A stretch of DNA of 64,000 nucleotides, from assembly GCA_023460035.1 (NCBI GenBank), contig JAEWRN010000043.1, forward strand, positions 1-64,000, in the 5' to 3' direction. The notes under the pieces were generated by a model. That model did not search any database. It was not told the DNA's origin and was given only the letters and a program-made list of their open reading frames with translations. A program made the translations under genes and the position numbers. This DNA comes from Bacillota bacterium (GTDB taxonomy: Bacteria > Bacillota > Clostridia > Oscillospirales > Ruminococcaceae). Shown piece after piece: positions 26,167 through 34,481 of the stretch (its first letter is position 1; each line of letters opens with the position of its first letter).

Positions 26167-27462
26167 TTATGCCTTTTGCTTGGTCAGCATGACGTCAAGC
26201 ACGATGTTATCCATCACCGGCGAACCGTCGTTGCCAAGCCGCACAAAATTGCGAATCGTCTGTTCGGGGTCATGCTCCACAATGCCCTCGTTCGGCTGCA
26301 CACTGACATCGTTAAGCGCCATAAACGCGCACTGAAACGCAGTGTTGACACAGGTGCTGATCTTCAGCGCGCAGTCCGCCTTGGCCCCGTCGCACAGCAT
26401 ACCGGTGACATCGCCCAGCATGTTGTTGACGGCATAGCCCATCTGTTTGGCCGTGCCGCCCATCAGGTACACCAGCCCGCAGGCGGCACCGGTGCCAGCC
26501 ACCGTTGCGCCGCACAGGCCGGACAGCAGCCCAAAACGGCAGTGGATGTGAATGGCCATTAAATGCGACACCGTAACGGCGCGCAGCATTTTATCCGCGC
26601 TGGCCCCCAGCGTTTTGGCCGCGCTGACAATGGGCATTGTGGCGGTGATGCCCTGGTTGCCCGAGCCGGAGTTTGTCACCACCGGCACATTGGCACCCGC
26701 CATGCGGGCGTCGGCACCGCTGGCCGTCGCTTCCATCGCGTCGGTCACCATGCCGGTGCACATATACCCGTGCTGCTTTGCCCAGCTGATGTTTTTGCCG
26801 ATATTCAGCCCGTAATTGCCCTGCTGACCCTCTTGCGAAATGCGGGTGTTCACCTCAATGGCCTGCCGGATCATGTGCAGGTCGTCTTTTTCGGGGTCCA
26901 GCTCGTTTGCAAAATCAAAAATTGACTGGATGGACAGCACTTCGTCCACCACATCCGCCGGCACCCCGTGTACAAGGGTACCCACCTTGTGGTTGACGAG
27001 CACGTTGCCGTCCTCTTCAATATAAATCACATTGGTGTGGGCAGAGGCAATGATTGCTTTGGCCGTGTGGCCGTCTGCGCTTTTGACCTCTACCTCTACA
27101 TACAGCTTTTCGGGGGTCTCTTTTTTGCCCATCGTTACGTGGCCGCTTTGCACCAGCGCAATGGCTGCCGCGCGCTCTTCTTCGCTGGCTTCATCCACCA
27201 CCTGCAGCTGACGTTCAACCTTGCCGCCCATGGCGCCAAGTGCCGCCGCGTAATCAATCCCCGTGTAGCTGGTTCCCGGTATGCCTGCCGCCATTGCGTT
27301 TTTAATGATGTTCACGCTAGCGAGCACCGTAAGCTCTTTGACCTCGCCTTTCAAATGAGCCCTGGCGTTTGCTGCGCAAAGCGCAATCGCGGCAGGCTCG
27401 GTACATCCAGTTGCGAGTTCCATCTCGCTGTTGAGAATCTCACAGATCAATTTGTGATCCAC
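26167..27462 (-). CDS. cyuA: L-cysteine desulfidase / serine dehydratase-alpha-like (CyuA, UPF0597)
   Basis: This Fe-S enzyme of the UPF0597 family splits L-cysteine to H2S, ammonia and pyruvate by way of 2-aminoacrylate. The 431 residues include TGCTEPAAIALC near the N-terminus, SGSGNQGITATMP in the middle, and cysteine-rich SGLCGATVAGTGAACG and CDGAKADCALKI for the cluster. The GTG at 27462 is preferred: AAGGAG lies 9 nt upstream, whereas the GTG at 27480 would precede that site. It heads an operon with the two M20 genes behind a clean sigma-A promoter. Serine dehydratase activity is an alternative reading of the fold. Confidence 0.85.
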   Translation of the reverse strand: MDHKLICEILNSEMELATGCTEPAAIALCAANARAHLKGEVKELTVLASVNIIKNAMAAGIPGTSYTGIDYAAALGAMGGKVERQLQVVDEASEEERAAAIALVQSGHVTMGKKETPEKLYVEVEVKSADGHTAKAIIASAHTNVIYIEEDGNVLVNHKVGTLVHGVPADVVDEVLSIQSIFDFANELDPEKDDLHMIRQAIEVNTRISQEGQQGNYGLNIGKNISWAKQHGYMCTGMVTDAMEATASGADARMAGANVPVVTNSGSGNQGITATMPIVSAAKTLGASADKMLRAVTVSHLMAIHIHCRFGLLSGLCGATVAGTGAACGLVYLMGGTAKQMGYAVNNMLGDVTGMLCDGAKADCALKISTCVNTAFQCAFMALNDVSVQPNEGIVEHDPEQTIRNFVRLGNDGSPVMDNIVLDVMLTKQKA

Positions 27463-27568
27463 AAAACCCAACTCCTTCACTTTTAATTTTTATAAAAACC
27501 AGCAAAATACTGGGTTTTTATTAACAGGGCGAGGCTTCATTTACATATTTATTCATCCCGTTACAACA

Positions 27569-27597
27569 ATTATAAGCACCCCACCGGTGCATTGCAA
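27569..27597 (-). promoter_or_regulatory. Promoter of the cyuA-M20-M20 operon
   Basis: On the minus strand TTGCAA (27597-27592), a 17-bp spacer and TATAAT (27574-27569). This is about 107 bp upstream of the GTG start. Confidence 0.75.
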
Positions 27598-27854
27598 TCT
27601 TTTTTCGGCCACCGATGAAACTATGGAAAATTGTATGAAAACCACGGCACTTCTTTGGTATACTGCACCGGCAGGGCCGCGTTTTCGCTCCGGCAGTTTG
27701 CCTTTACAGGGCAGCTGTCGCACCGCACCCCCGCATGCTGCAGCCGGTACCCAAAGCAACAAATTGTAAAAACAGTAAAATGGTATTTTTTTACATTTTA
27801 TGTATCATCCGCCGCCCTTAGCGTGCAGACCCGCCCCGGTGGAAGGGCAAAACA

Positions 27855-27886
27855 AAAGGCCTTTACCACCGGGGGTAAAGGCCTTT
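27855..27886 (-). terminator. Terminator of the malY-prx-ridA operon
   Basis: AAAGGCCTTTACC (27855-27867) pairs with GGTAAAGGCCTTT (27874-27886). On the minus strand TTTTGTTTT follows. It lies 9 bp past the ridA stop. Confidence 0.85.
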
Positions 27887-27895
27887 CACTTTTAT

Positions 27896-28273
27896 TCAAA
27901 TTACTGCAACCGCTTCAATTTCTACCCGCGCATCTTTGGGCAGCGCGGCAACCTGCACCGCAGCACGGGCCGGGCAAGCACCCGTAAAGTACTCGGCATA
28001 CGCACCGTTCATTGCAGCAAACTCGCCCATATCCTTTAAAAACACCGTCGTCTTGACGATATGTTCCATACCAAGGCCCGCACTTTGCAAAATAGCACGA
28101 ATATTTTGCAGCGAACGGTGGGTCTGGCTGACGATGTCTTCGCCCGCAAATTCGCCGGTGGCCGGGTCTACCGGCAGCTGGCCGGAAACAAACACCATAT
28201 TGCCTGCCTTAATTGCCTGCGAATAAGGGCCGATTGCCCCGGGCGCTTTTTCTGTGTGTAATGCCTCGTTCAT
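27896..28273 (-). CDS. ridA: RidA family 2-iminoacid deaminase
   Basis: This small trimeric enzyme hydrolyses reactive 2-aminoacrylate/2-iminopropionate to pyruvate and ammonia, protecting PLP enzymes. The 125 residues are full length: AIGPYSQAIKAGNMVFVSGQ at the start and a C-terminal CPARAAVQVAALPKDARVEIE with the conserved Arg-Glu. AAGGAG precedes the ATG. It is third in the operon with the C-S lyase and is next to the desulfidase gene, both of which make 2-aminoacrylate, so the placement is functionally coherent. Confidence 0.93.
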   Translation of the reverse strand: MNEALHTEKAPGAIGPYSQAIKAGNMVFVSGQLPVDPATGEFAGEDIVSQTHRSLQNIRAILQSAGLGMEHIVKTTVFLKDMGEFAAMNGAYAEYFTGACPARAAVQVAALPKDARVEIEAVAVI

Positions 28274-28394
28274 AGTATTCTCCTTATGTGTTATGCATAA
28301 TCTATATTCTTATCATATCCAACTTTGCCGCGCAGTGCAATCACCATGGTACCATTTTTTTACAAAATATCCTTGTGCTTGTTTTGCCGCCCGT

Positions 28395-28937
28395 TCAGCG
28401 CAGCTGGTCCGCAATCTGGCGGGCAGTGGGCACATCGTCCACCGTTTTGGCGTAATGGGCAAACAGCACACGGCGGTCTGCCCCCAGAACAAAGGCCGCC
28501 GGCAGCTGCAGCTCGTCCCCTTCGTACCGGCCATGGCGATGCCCCGCGGCAGTTGCCTTTGCTATTTTGGCCAGTGTGCCCGGCCCCGCCATTTGGGCTT
28601 TGCTTTCAGCCGGCAGAATATCAAACTGCCGGTACAGCGCACCCTTGGGGTCACACACAATATCAAACGGGTAGCTGTTGTTGCCCTCCAGCTCCTGCCG
28701 CAGCAGGTCGGCGTCACTTTGCAGCACCACCAGCAGCTGGCCGCCCGCCTGCTGCAGCGCGGCATAGCCGGCCTTATACTGCGCAAGGTCCAGCCGGCAC
28801 AGGGTACAGCCGTAATAGCGCAAAAACACGATGGCGGTTTTGCCGCCGCCCATGGCCTGCGCAAGGGTGTTGCCGCGTGAAAACGGGGTGTCGAACGAAA
28901 AATCGGGCATCGTGTCGCCCACTTGCAACCTTGCCAT
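28395..28937 (-). CDS. Atypical peroxiredoxin-like thioredoxin-fold protein
   Basis: This AhpC/TSA-superfamily protein has 180 residues. The active site reads FLRYYGCTLCRLD, a C44-x-x-C47 pair in place of the usual PxxxT/SxxC of peroxiredoxins, as in the PRXL2-like branch. The C-terminal half keeps the thioredoxin fold (LPAAFVLGADRRVLFAHYAKT). A GGGGGGAAG site precedes the ATG. It lies 14 bp after the C-S lyase gene, in the same operon as ridA, so it may handle thiol, persulfide or peroxide stress linked to sulfide release. Its true reaction is not known to me. Confidence 0.8.
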   Translation of the reverse strand: MARLQVGDTMPDFSFDTPFSRGNTLAQAMGGGKTAIVFLRYYGCTLCRLDLAQYKAGYAALQQAGGQLLVVLQSDADLLRQELEGNNSYPFDIVCDPKGALYRQFDILPAESKAQMAGPGTLAKIAKATAAGHRHGRYEGDELQLPAAFVLGADRRVLFAHYAKTVDDVPTARQIADQLR

Positions 28938-28951
28938 ACGCTTCCCCCCCG

Positions 28952-30163
28952 TTATGCGTTGAACACATAGCGGTCCAACCGTTCCATCGCTTCAATAACC
29001 CGGCTGTGGGGCACCGCAAGGTTCATGCGGATGCCATACGGCCCGTGGAACATGCGGCCGTCCTGCCAGATGACGCCCACGCCCACACCGGCGCGCTGTA
29101 CTTCGTCGATGGTCTTGCCGTGTTCTTTGCACCATTCGGTGCAGTCGAGGAACAGCATGTAAGTGCCCTCCGGCTTTGACAGCGTGACGCCCTTGAAATG
29201 GGCTTTAATATAGTCGTACGCATAGTTCACGTTGTCGCTAAGCACCTGCAGCAGTTCGCCCAGCCACTCTTCACCCTCCGGCCGGTACGCGCCGATCAGT
29301 GCGTGCATCGACAGCACGTTCATGTCGTTATAGTGCGGCAGCGAGGATTCTTTACGCACCCGCTCGCGGATGTACTTGTTATAAATAATGTGGTAGCTGC
29401 CGATGAGGCCCGCAAGGTTAAAGGTTTTAGACGGCGCGTACACGGCGACCGTGCGGTTTTTTGCGTCTTCGCTGACCGACTGGGTGGGGATGTGCTTGTG
29501 CCCGTTTAAGATGAGGTCCGACCAGATTTCGTCCGAAACGACATACACGTCGTTCGCGCGGTAGACCTCCATCGCCTTTTCGATCTCCTCTTTCTCCCAC
29601 ACGCGGCCACAGGGGTTGTGCGGCGAGCAGAACACAGCGGCATGGATTTTGTACTGTTTGATTTTGGCGTCCATGTCCTCGTAGTCCATGCGCCACACAC
29701 CGTTTTCGTCCTGCTTCAGCGGGCTGTGCACAATGTTATAGCCGTTGTTTTCAAGGCTCATCGTGAACCCGATATAAGTGGGGGAATGCAGCAGCACGTT
29801 GTCGCCCTTGGAGCAAAACACATTCAGTGCGCTGACCACGCAGCCCAGAACGCCGTTTTCGTAGCCAATACAATCTTTCGTCAGCCCGGTTACCCCGTTG
29901 CGGTCTTGCTGCCAGCGGATAATCGAGTCAAAATACTCGTCGCGCGGTGCAAAATAACCGTAAGCCGGGTGCTTGGCACGCGCAATGATCGCCTCGGGGA
30001 TCGTCGGCACGGTGGGGAAATTCATGTCCGCGACCCACATCGGGATCTGGTCAAAGCCGGGCTTCGTCTCCCCCTCCGGGGCAAACCCGGGGATTACCGG
30101 CAGGTCTACCGCAATAGAGTCCATACCGTGACGGTCCATAATGCTTGTAAAATCATACTTCAT
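28952..30163 (-). CDS. malY: MalY/PatB-type PLP C-S lyase (cystathionine beta-lyase)
   Basis: This fold type I PLP enzyme cleaves the C-S bond of cystathionine, cysteine or S-substituted cysteines. The 403 residues fit MalY/PatB (about 390-400). Features include VADMNFPTVP near the N-terminus, CSPHNPCGRVW, SDEIWSDLIL with the PLP Asp, and the Schiff-base lysine in APSKTFNLAGL. It is first of the malY-prx-ridA operon. Family members accept broad thioether side chains, which fits a catabolic role beside the M20 deacylases. An aminotransferase reading is less likely. Confidence 0.92.
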   Translation of the reverse strand: MKYDFTSIMDRHGMDSIAVDLPVIPGFAPEGETKPGFDQIPMWVADMNFPTVPTIPEAIIARAKHPAYGYFAPRDEYFDSIIRWQQDRNGVTGLTKDCIGYENGVLGCVVSALNVFCSKGDNVLLHSPTYIGFTMSLENNGYNIVHSPLKQDENGVWRMDYEDMDAKIKQYKIHAAVFCSPHNPCGRVWEKEEIEKAMEVYRANDVYVVSDEIWSDLILNGHKHIPTQSVSEDAKNRTVAVYAPSKTFNLAGLIGSYHIIYNKYIRERVRKESSLPHYNDMNVLSMHALIGAYRPEGEEWLGELLQVLSDNVNYAYDYIKAHFKGVTLSKPEGTYMLFLDCTEWCKEHGKTIDEVQRAGVGVGVIWQDGRMFHGPYGIRMNLAVPHSRVIEAMERLDRYVFNA

Positions 30164-30226
30164 TCTATTGGCCTTCTTTCTTTTTCCAGCGATTGTCGCT
30201 TCTATTGTACCATTCTAACGCCGAAA

Positions 30227-30252
30227 GGAAAACGACGTAATCGTCGTTTTCC
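30227..30252 (-). terminator. Terminator of the APC permease gene
   Basis: GGAAAACGACG (30227-30237) and CGTCGTTTTCC (30242-30252) form an 11-bp perfect stem with loop TAAT. On the minus strand the stem ends in TTTTCCTTTC. It separates the permease from malY. Confidence 0.75.
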
Positions 30253-30315
30253 TCCCGGCAGCGTACCGCGAGTGCCATGTGGCGCCCCGGGTTCGTTCAC
30301 TTTTGTGCAAGACGG

Positions 30316-31680
30316 TCAGGAGTTGATTGCTTCCTGAACAATGCTCTTTTTCTTTTCTTCCAGATCAGATGCCTTAACCGCACCCATTTTAATGCGCACC
30401 ACAGCAACCAGTGCGCATACGGCAATGCAGATCACAACCATCAGCATATCTTTGACCTGCATCGAAACAAATAAGTTATATGCCACAATGACATCGGCCA
30501 CACAGCCCAACAACATCATAATAGTAAAAACGGGCATCGGCATCTTGTGGAAAATGCTCTTGCTCCACTGCTCCGGGTATTTTTTGGCAAGCCGGATGCA
30601 GGAGAAGTTTAAATAAATATTCATCAGCATATTGGGGATCATGCAAAGGGAAACAATCGCATCAAGACTGAAGTTGAACAAAATTGGTGTAATGCTAAGC
30701 AAGAAGAACATCAACTGGGTAACCCAAGGGTACCCGTTTTTAGTCGTTTTGCGGAATGCTGCCGGCAGCCAGCCGTCCTCTGCAAGCTGCTGCATGGGGT
30801 AACGCAGCATGGCAATACCGCCAAGCAGGCTGGTCGCAATGGCAAATACGGCGCCACCCAAAATGAAGATAACATAAATGGGATAAGAGAAGATACTATG
30901 TGCAGTAGCACTGAGGTTTGCGCCCGCAGTTTCAGACAGCGGCAGCACACCGGCAGCAACAATACTCATCAACCCGTATATTACCGCAAGAGACAACGTT
31001 ACAATTAAAATACCTTTTGGGATTGTCCGCTTTGCATCTTTGGTTGCAGCGCTCATGGCAACCGGGGCCATTGTAGTGCCCTGGCAAGCCCAGCCCATAA
31101 TAGCTACCGCGGCAAAAAAGCCGCCCACTCCACCAGTGAAAAACCCGCCGTCAGTATTTGAGAAATAGCCCGGCTTTACCTGCGGCAAGCCAAAGATAAC
31201 AAAGACCGCAATGGCAAGCAGAAGAACAATAGTCATAATATTTTCAAGGATGGATATGAATTTTGAACCTTTGATGCTACTTGCAAAAAACAGGGTAATA
31301 ATCAGGCAGGCAATCACCTTGCTATAAGGCAAAATGCCGGGGAAAATTTCAGCCACATAATTGACAATACCATTGGCATACATGGCAAGACCTGCGCTGC
31401 TAAGCAGAGTAAACATTGCCGCCACACCGGTAAGCGTTGGCCCAAACAGCATCGCTTTTTGGCCGTAATCGCCACCTTTAAAAACAAACATCGAGCTCAT
31501 GACAACATTGTACATGTAAGCAAGCAGCATAAAAGCGCAGCCCAAAGTTGTCACCAAAAAAATAGAGCGCCCCGTGTAACCAATGCCATAACCCAGCAAT
31601 ACGAAAATGCCGGAACCAATGGCACCGCCCAAGCCAAGGCAAAAGATGCCAAACAGGTTGATTTGCTTTTTCTCTTCCAA
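30316..31680 (-). CDS. APC-superfamily amino acid permease
   Basis: This secondary transporter has 454 residues and about twelve helices. The first helix carries the substrate-loop motif GGAIGSGIFVLLGYGIG typical of APC proteins. The start is TTG at 31680, with AGAGGAGG 7 nt upstream and no ATG close by. It is transcribed alone, with a terminator at 30227-30252, and is divergent from a YheO-type regulator. Its location at the head of the sulfur amino acid genes suggests it imports their substrate. The exact amino acid cannot be told from sequence. Confidence 0.88.
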   Translation of the reverse strand: MEEKKQINLFGIFCLGLGGAIGSGIFVLLGYGIGYTGRSIFLVTTLGCAFMLLAYMYNVVMSSMFVFKGGDYGQKAMLFGPTLTGVAAMFTLLSSAGLAMYANGIVNYVAEIFPGILPYSKVIACLIITLFFASSIKGSKFISILENIMTIVLLLAIAVFVIFGLPQVKPGYFSNTDGGFFTGGVGGFFAAVAIMGWACQGTTMAPVAMSAATKDAKRTIPKGILIVTLSLAVIYGLMSIVAAGVLPLSETAGANLSATAHSIFSYPIYVIFILGGAVFAIATSLLGGIAMLRYPMQQLAEDGWLPAAFRKTTKNGYPWVTQLMFFLLSITPILFNFSLDAIVSLCMIPNMLMNIYLNFSCIRLAKKYPEQWSKSIFHKMPMPVFTIMMLLGCVADVIVAYNLFVSMQVKDMLMVVICIAVCALVAVVRIKMGAVKASDLEEKKKSIVQEAINS

Positions 31681-32049
31681 AATAATGCCTCCTCTGAATT
31701 TTGAATTTATCTCCCCTGCCTGCAGGGGTTACACCCCTTGCAGGCTCGTGCCTAATTGTTGGCCGGCCACCCCCTGCAGGCCGGCTGCCCTGTATTATAA
31801 AGCCTTTGACGCGAAACAAATTTTCTAAAGCAATCGCATTTTTGAAAAAATTTGTTTTAAACTGATAATTTAGTTATCGTTCTTTACGTCCTATCATACC
31901 CCATTTTTGTAGAAATGCAATAGTTTTTATTCTTTTGATAATTAAATTATTATTACTCTTTTCTGTTTATTCCGTCAGTTGACACATTTTCTAAAGATGT
32001 GATAAAATAATGTTCAACCGTATGTTTAAAAAGTAGGGTGGTTTGAACT
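31681..32049. promoter_or_regulatory. Divergent control region, permease / YheO-type regulator
   Basis: The minus strand has TATAAT at 31799-31794 with a poor -35. An 11-bp perfect dyad AAACAAATTTT (31814-31824) / AAAATTTGTTT (31847-31857) covers that -35 and is a likely binding site of the divergent regulator. The permease leader holds GCCTGCAGGGG (31718-31728), which can pair either with CCCCTTGCAGGC (31734-31745, one bulge) or with CCCCTGCAGGC (31771-31781, perfect), plus a GCCGGCC/GGCCGGC stem (31762-31785). Confidence 0.6.
31979..32008 (+). promoter_or_regulatory. Promoter of the YheO-type regulator
   Basis: TTGACA (31979-31984), an 18-bp spacer and TAAAAT (32003-32008), about 40 bp before the ATG. 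Confidence 0.65.
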
Positions 32050-32688
32050 ATGACAGACCGTGAGATACTTGCGCTTTATCGCCCGCTGCTGCCTTTTTTG
32101 GCACAGCTGTGCGGCCCCGCGTGTGAGGTTTTGCTGCACGACGTTTCCCGCCCGGAAGAATCGGTCATCGCGATCGAAAACGGCTACCATTCCGGCCGCG
32201 AGCTGGGCAGCCCGCTGACCGACCTCGCCTACCGCATTATTGATTCTGGCGAATACAAAACAAAAGACTTTCTTTCAAACTATGCCGGGGCAGGCAAGGG
32301 CAAAAACTTTGTGTCCAGCACCTATTTTATTAAAAACGGCGGCAAGCTGATTGGCCTGCTTTGTATCAACCGCGATATGTCGGTGATGGCAGAGCTGGAA
32401 AATGCATTGCAGCGCTTGCAGCGGCAGTGCAACCTGACAACCCAGCTGCCGGAAATTCAGGAAACGCTGGATGTGCCGATGCCCAAAATACTGGAAAACA
32501 TGGTCAGTGCGGCGATTGCCGAATCCGGCTTGCTGCCCGAACGCATGAACCGCAGCGAAAAGGTGGCCATCGTGCACAAGCTGGCAGACCAGGGCGTACT
32601 TGGCATGAAGGGCTCGGTACCGGAGATTGCTTACCAGCTGCAAATTTCAGAGCCGACCGTTTACCGCTATATCAACCGGGAAGTGTGA
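32050..32688 (+). CDS. YheO/DauR-type transcriptional regulator
   Basis: This DNA-binding protein has 212 residues. The N-terminal YheO-like PAS domain (about 5-115) contains CEVLLHDVSRPEESVIAIENG and GLLCINRDMS. The C-terminal HTH_22 (about 165-210) reads KVAIVHKLADQGVLGMKGSV and ISEPTVYRYI. DauR of this family represses a D-arginine dehydrogenase operon, and relatives control amino acid catabolism. It is divergent from the APC permease and probably controls it through the dyad at 31814-31857. Whether it also controls cyuA and malY is open, since I find no copy of that dyad there. Confidence 0.88.
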   Translation: MTDREILALYRPLLPFLAQLCGPACEVLLHDVSRPEESVIAIENGYHSGRELGSPLTDLAYRIIDSGEYKTKDFLSNYAGAGKGKNFVSSTYFIKNGGKLIGLLCINRDMSVMAELENALQRLQRQCNLTTQLPEIQETLDVPMPKILENMVSAAIAESGLLPERMNRSEKVAIVHKLADQGVLGMKGSVPEIAYQLQISEPTVYRYINREV

Positions 32689-32703
32689 CTTCATAAAAAC
32701 AAC

Positions 32704-32748
32704 AAAAGACATCCGCTTTGGCTTTTGGCTAAAGCGGATGTCTTTTTA
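32704..32748. terminator. Bidirectional terminator
   Basis: AAAAGACATCCGCTTT pairs with AAAGCGGATGTCTTTT around a small inner hairpin, with T-tracts on both strands. It ends the regulator gene (plus) and the HAAS-domain gene (minus). Confidence 0.8.
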
Positions 32749-32766
32749 TTCTGCTGCTTTGTCAGC

Positions 32767-33186
32767 TTATTCTTCGGTATCCTGCTGCTCTTTTTTGGGC
32801 TTGCGGTAGCGCAGCGCGGCCACCCCGCTAATGACGGTGAGCACGAGCCCCAGCAGAGCCAGCGTGGCGTCGCCCATGGTATGGCTACCCAGCCACATAA
32901 CACCCTTTACCAGCATCAGTGTCGCTGAAAATATCACGGCCCAGGGCAGCAGCAACGGCATTTCGCCCGGCTTTTGCTGTAGTTTTTGGGCGGCGCCCGC
33001 GCGCTCCCGCAGCTGCTGTGCCAGCTCGGCAGGCGGGCCCATTTTTTCAGTTGCCTCCTGCTGGCTCAGGCCGGCCTCTACCATTTCATACAGCTCGTTT
33101 TCAAGCTGCCGGGCAAACTTTTCCCATGTTTTGGGCGGCAGCGTCAACTGCTCTTTTACTGCTTCGACATATTCACGGATCGTCAT
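32767..33186 (-). CDS. HAAS-domain (DUF1700-like) membrane protein
   Basis: This is a small protein of 139 residues. An N-terminal alpha-helical HAAS domain (about 1-60: MTIREYVEAVKEQLTLPPKTWEK) precedes two hydrophobic helices (about 75-125) and a charged C-terminus (RYRKPKKEQQDTEE). In Firmicutes such proteins usually sit behind a PadR regulator and act as membrane anti-sigma or signalling partners, but no PadR gene is present here. The start at 33186 gives the canonical MTIREYxxAV N-terminus; a frame to 33225 adds an unlikely tail. It has a short divergent intergenic region with hemW. Confidence 0.75.
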   Translation of the reverse strand: MTIREYVEAVKEQLTLPPKTWEKFARQLENELYEMVEAGLSQQEATEKMGPPAELAQQLRERAGAAQKLQQKPGEMPLLLPWAVIFSATLMLVKGVMWLGSHTMGDATLALLGLVLTVISGVAALRYRKPKKEQQDTEE

Positions 33187-33264
33187 GCAAACCCCTGCCT
33201 TTCTGTATTGTAGAAAGTATAACATTTTTTGTGCCGTTTCTCAAATATTTGCCCCGCCCACGTA

Positions 33265-33273
33265 TGGTATAAT
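33265..33273 (+). promoter_or_regulatory. Extended -10 promoter of hemW
   Basis: TGGTATAAT at 33265-33273 is an extended -10 element. No good -35 is present at the proper distance. The ATG follows 33 nt later behind AAGGAGG. Confidence 0.55.
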
Positions 33274-33306
33274 AAAAAAAACCATACCCCAAAAGGAGGC
33301 GAACCT

Positions 33307-34392
33307 ATGGCCTTTGGCGTTTACTTACATATTCCCTATTGCGAGGGCAAATGCAACTACTGCAATTTTTATTCGCGCGGTGGCAGCCATGCCGTGCCAA
33401 ACGATTACATGGAGGCACTTTTGCGCGAACTGCCGCGTTTTGGAGGGTGCACGCCGTTGCGCCCCGACACGCTGTATTTTGGCGGCGGTACCCCCAGCCT
33501 GCTGCGCCCGGCACAGGTGGCGCGGCTGATTGACGCTGTTGCGCCGGTACCTGGGGCCGAGATCACGCTGGAGGCAAACCCCGGCACCCTAACCGCCGAA
33601 ACGCTGCGCGGCTACCGCTCTGCCGGGGTGAACCGGCTTTCGGTGGGGGTGCAAAGCGCAAACGACGCACAGCTGCGCCGCCTTGGCCGCCCGCACGATG
33701 CCGCCACCGCACGGCAGGTGCTGGCCATGGCAGCCGCTGCCGGCTTTGACAATATTTCGGGGGATTTGATGCTGGCCCTGCCGGGCGAAACAACAACGGA
33801 CATTGACAACACCATTGCGCTGCTGGCAAACGGCGGGGTGACCCACATCAGCGCATATCTGCTGAAAATAGAGCCCCAGACCGTTTTTGGCCTGCACCCG
33901 CCACAGGGCCTGCCGGCAGAGGACGAAGCCGCAGATTTTTACCTGTACGCGGTAGAAAAACTGGCACAGCTGGGCTTTGCACAATACGAGATCAGCAACT
34001 TTGCAAAACCGGGCTTTGCCAGCCGGCACAACCTGATTTACTGGGACTGCGGCGATTACCTTGGCCTTGGCCCCGCCGCCTATTCGTGCATGGGCGGGCG
34101 GCGGTTCCACTACGCGCCGCAGTTAACTGACTTTTTGCGACCCGCCCCCCCGCTGGTGCAGGACGGCACGGTGGACGCGACCGATTATATTATGTTGCAA
34201 ACCCGCCTTGCAAAAGGGCTTTCGCTGCCCGCACTGCAGCAGCTTTGGGGCATCGCACTGGCCCCAAAGCAAAAAGCGCTACTGGCCGCCTGCGAAAAGG
34301 CCGGGCTGTGCCACCTGACAAACGACACCCTGACCCTGACCCCAAAAGGCATGCTGGTGCAAAATTCACTGCTGACCGACGTGTTTTTTTAA
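33307..34392 (+). CDS. hemW: HemW-type radical SAM protein (HemN-like)
   Basis: This protein of 361 residues binds a 4Fe-4S cluster and SAM. The motif YCEGKCNYCNFYS gives CxxxCxxC with Phe two residues on, which marks HemW (heme chaperone/transfer) rather than true oxygen-independent coproporphyrinogen oxidase, which has CxxxCxxCxC. Other landmarks are YFGGGTPSLL and EANPGTL, and a C-terminal HemN_C domain. The start at 33307 follows AAAAGGAGGCGAACCT. No heme biosynthesis gene is near. Named by motif; experimental roles differ among Firmicutes. Confidence 0.9.
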   Translation: MAFGVYLHIPYCEGKCNYCNFYSRGGSHAVPNDYMEALLRELPRFGGCTPLRPDTLYFGGGTPSLLRPAQVARLIDAVAPVPGAEITLEANPGTLTAETLRGYRSAGVNRLSVGVQSANDAQLRRLGRPHDAATARQVLAMAAAAGFDNISGDLMLALPGETTTDIDNTIALLANGGVTHISAYLLKIEPQTVFGLHPPQGLPAEDEAADFYLYAVEKLAQLGFAQYEISNFAKPGFASRHNLIYWDCGDYLGLGPAAYSCMGGRRFHYAPQLTDFLRPAPPLVQDGTVDATDYIMLQTRLAKGLSLPALQQLWGIALAPKQKALLAACEKAGLCHLTNDTLTLTPKGMLVQNSLLTDVFF

Positions 34393-34435
34393 TGTTACAG
34401 GCTTTTTTATAAGCCTACGATTTACTTCACTTATG

Positions 34436-34471
34436 CCGCGGCCCCGCCACGATAGGGGCCGCGGTATTTTT
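34436..34471 (+). terminator. Terminator of hemW
   Basis: CCGCGGCCCC (34436-34445) pairs with GGGGCCGCGG (34455-34464), followed by TATTTTTG. Confidence 0.85.
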
Positions 34472-34481
34472 GCTTAAACTT

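Larger units (their letters stand above)
27463..27895. other. Leader and upstream region of cyuA
   Basis: From right to left: the ridA terminator (27855-27886), a weak dyad TGTAAAAA (27765-27772) / TTTTTACA (27788-27795), the cyuA promoter (27569-27597), and a leader of about 100 nt. The leader contains a weak stem (CCAG/CTGG, about 27497-27513) followed on the minus strand by TTTTTATAAAAATT, just before the ribosome binding site. I see no gene and no riboswitch I can name. Confidence 0.5.

Noticed and set aside
27631..27987. 118-codon plus-strand frame in the cyuA-ridA gap
   Set aside because: It runs through the terminator at 27855-27886 and into antisense of ridA; no ribosome binding site or family likeness.
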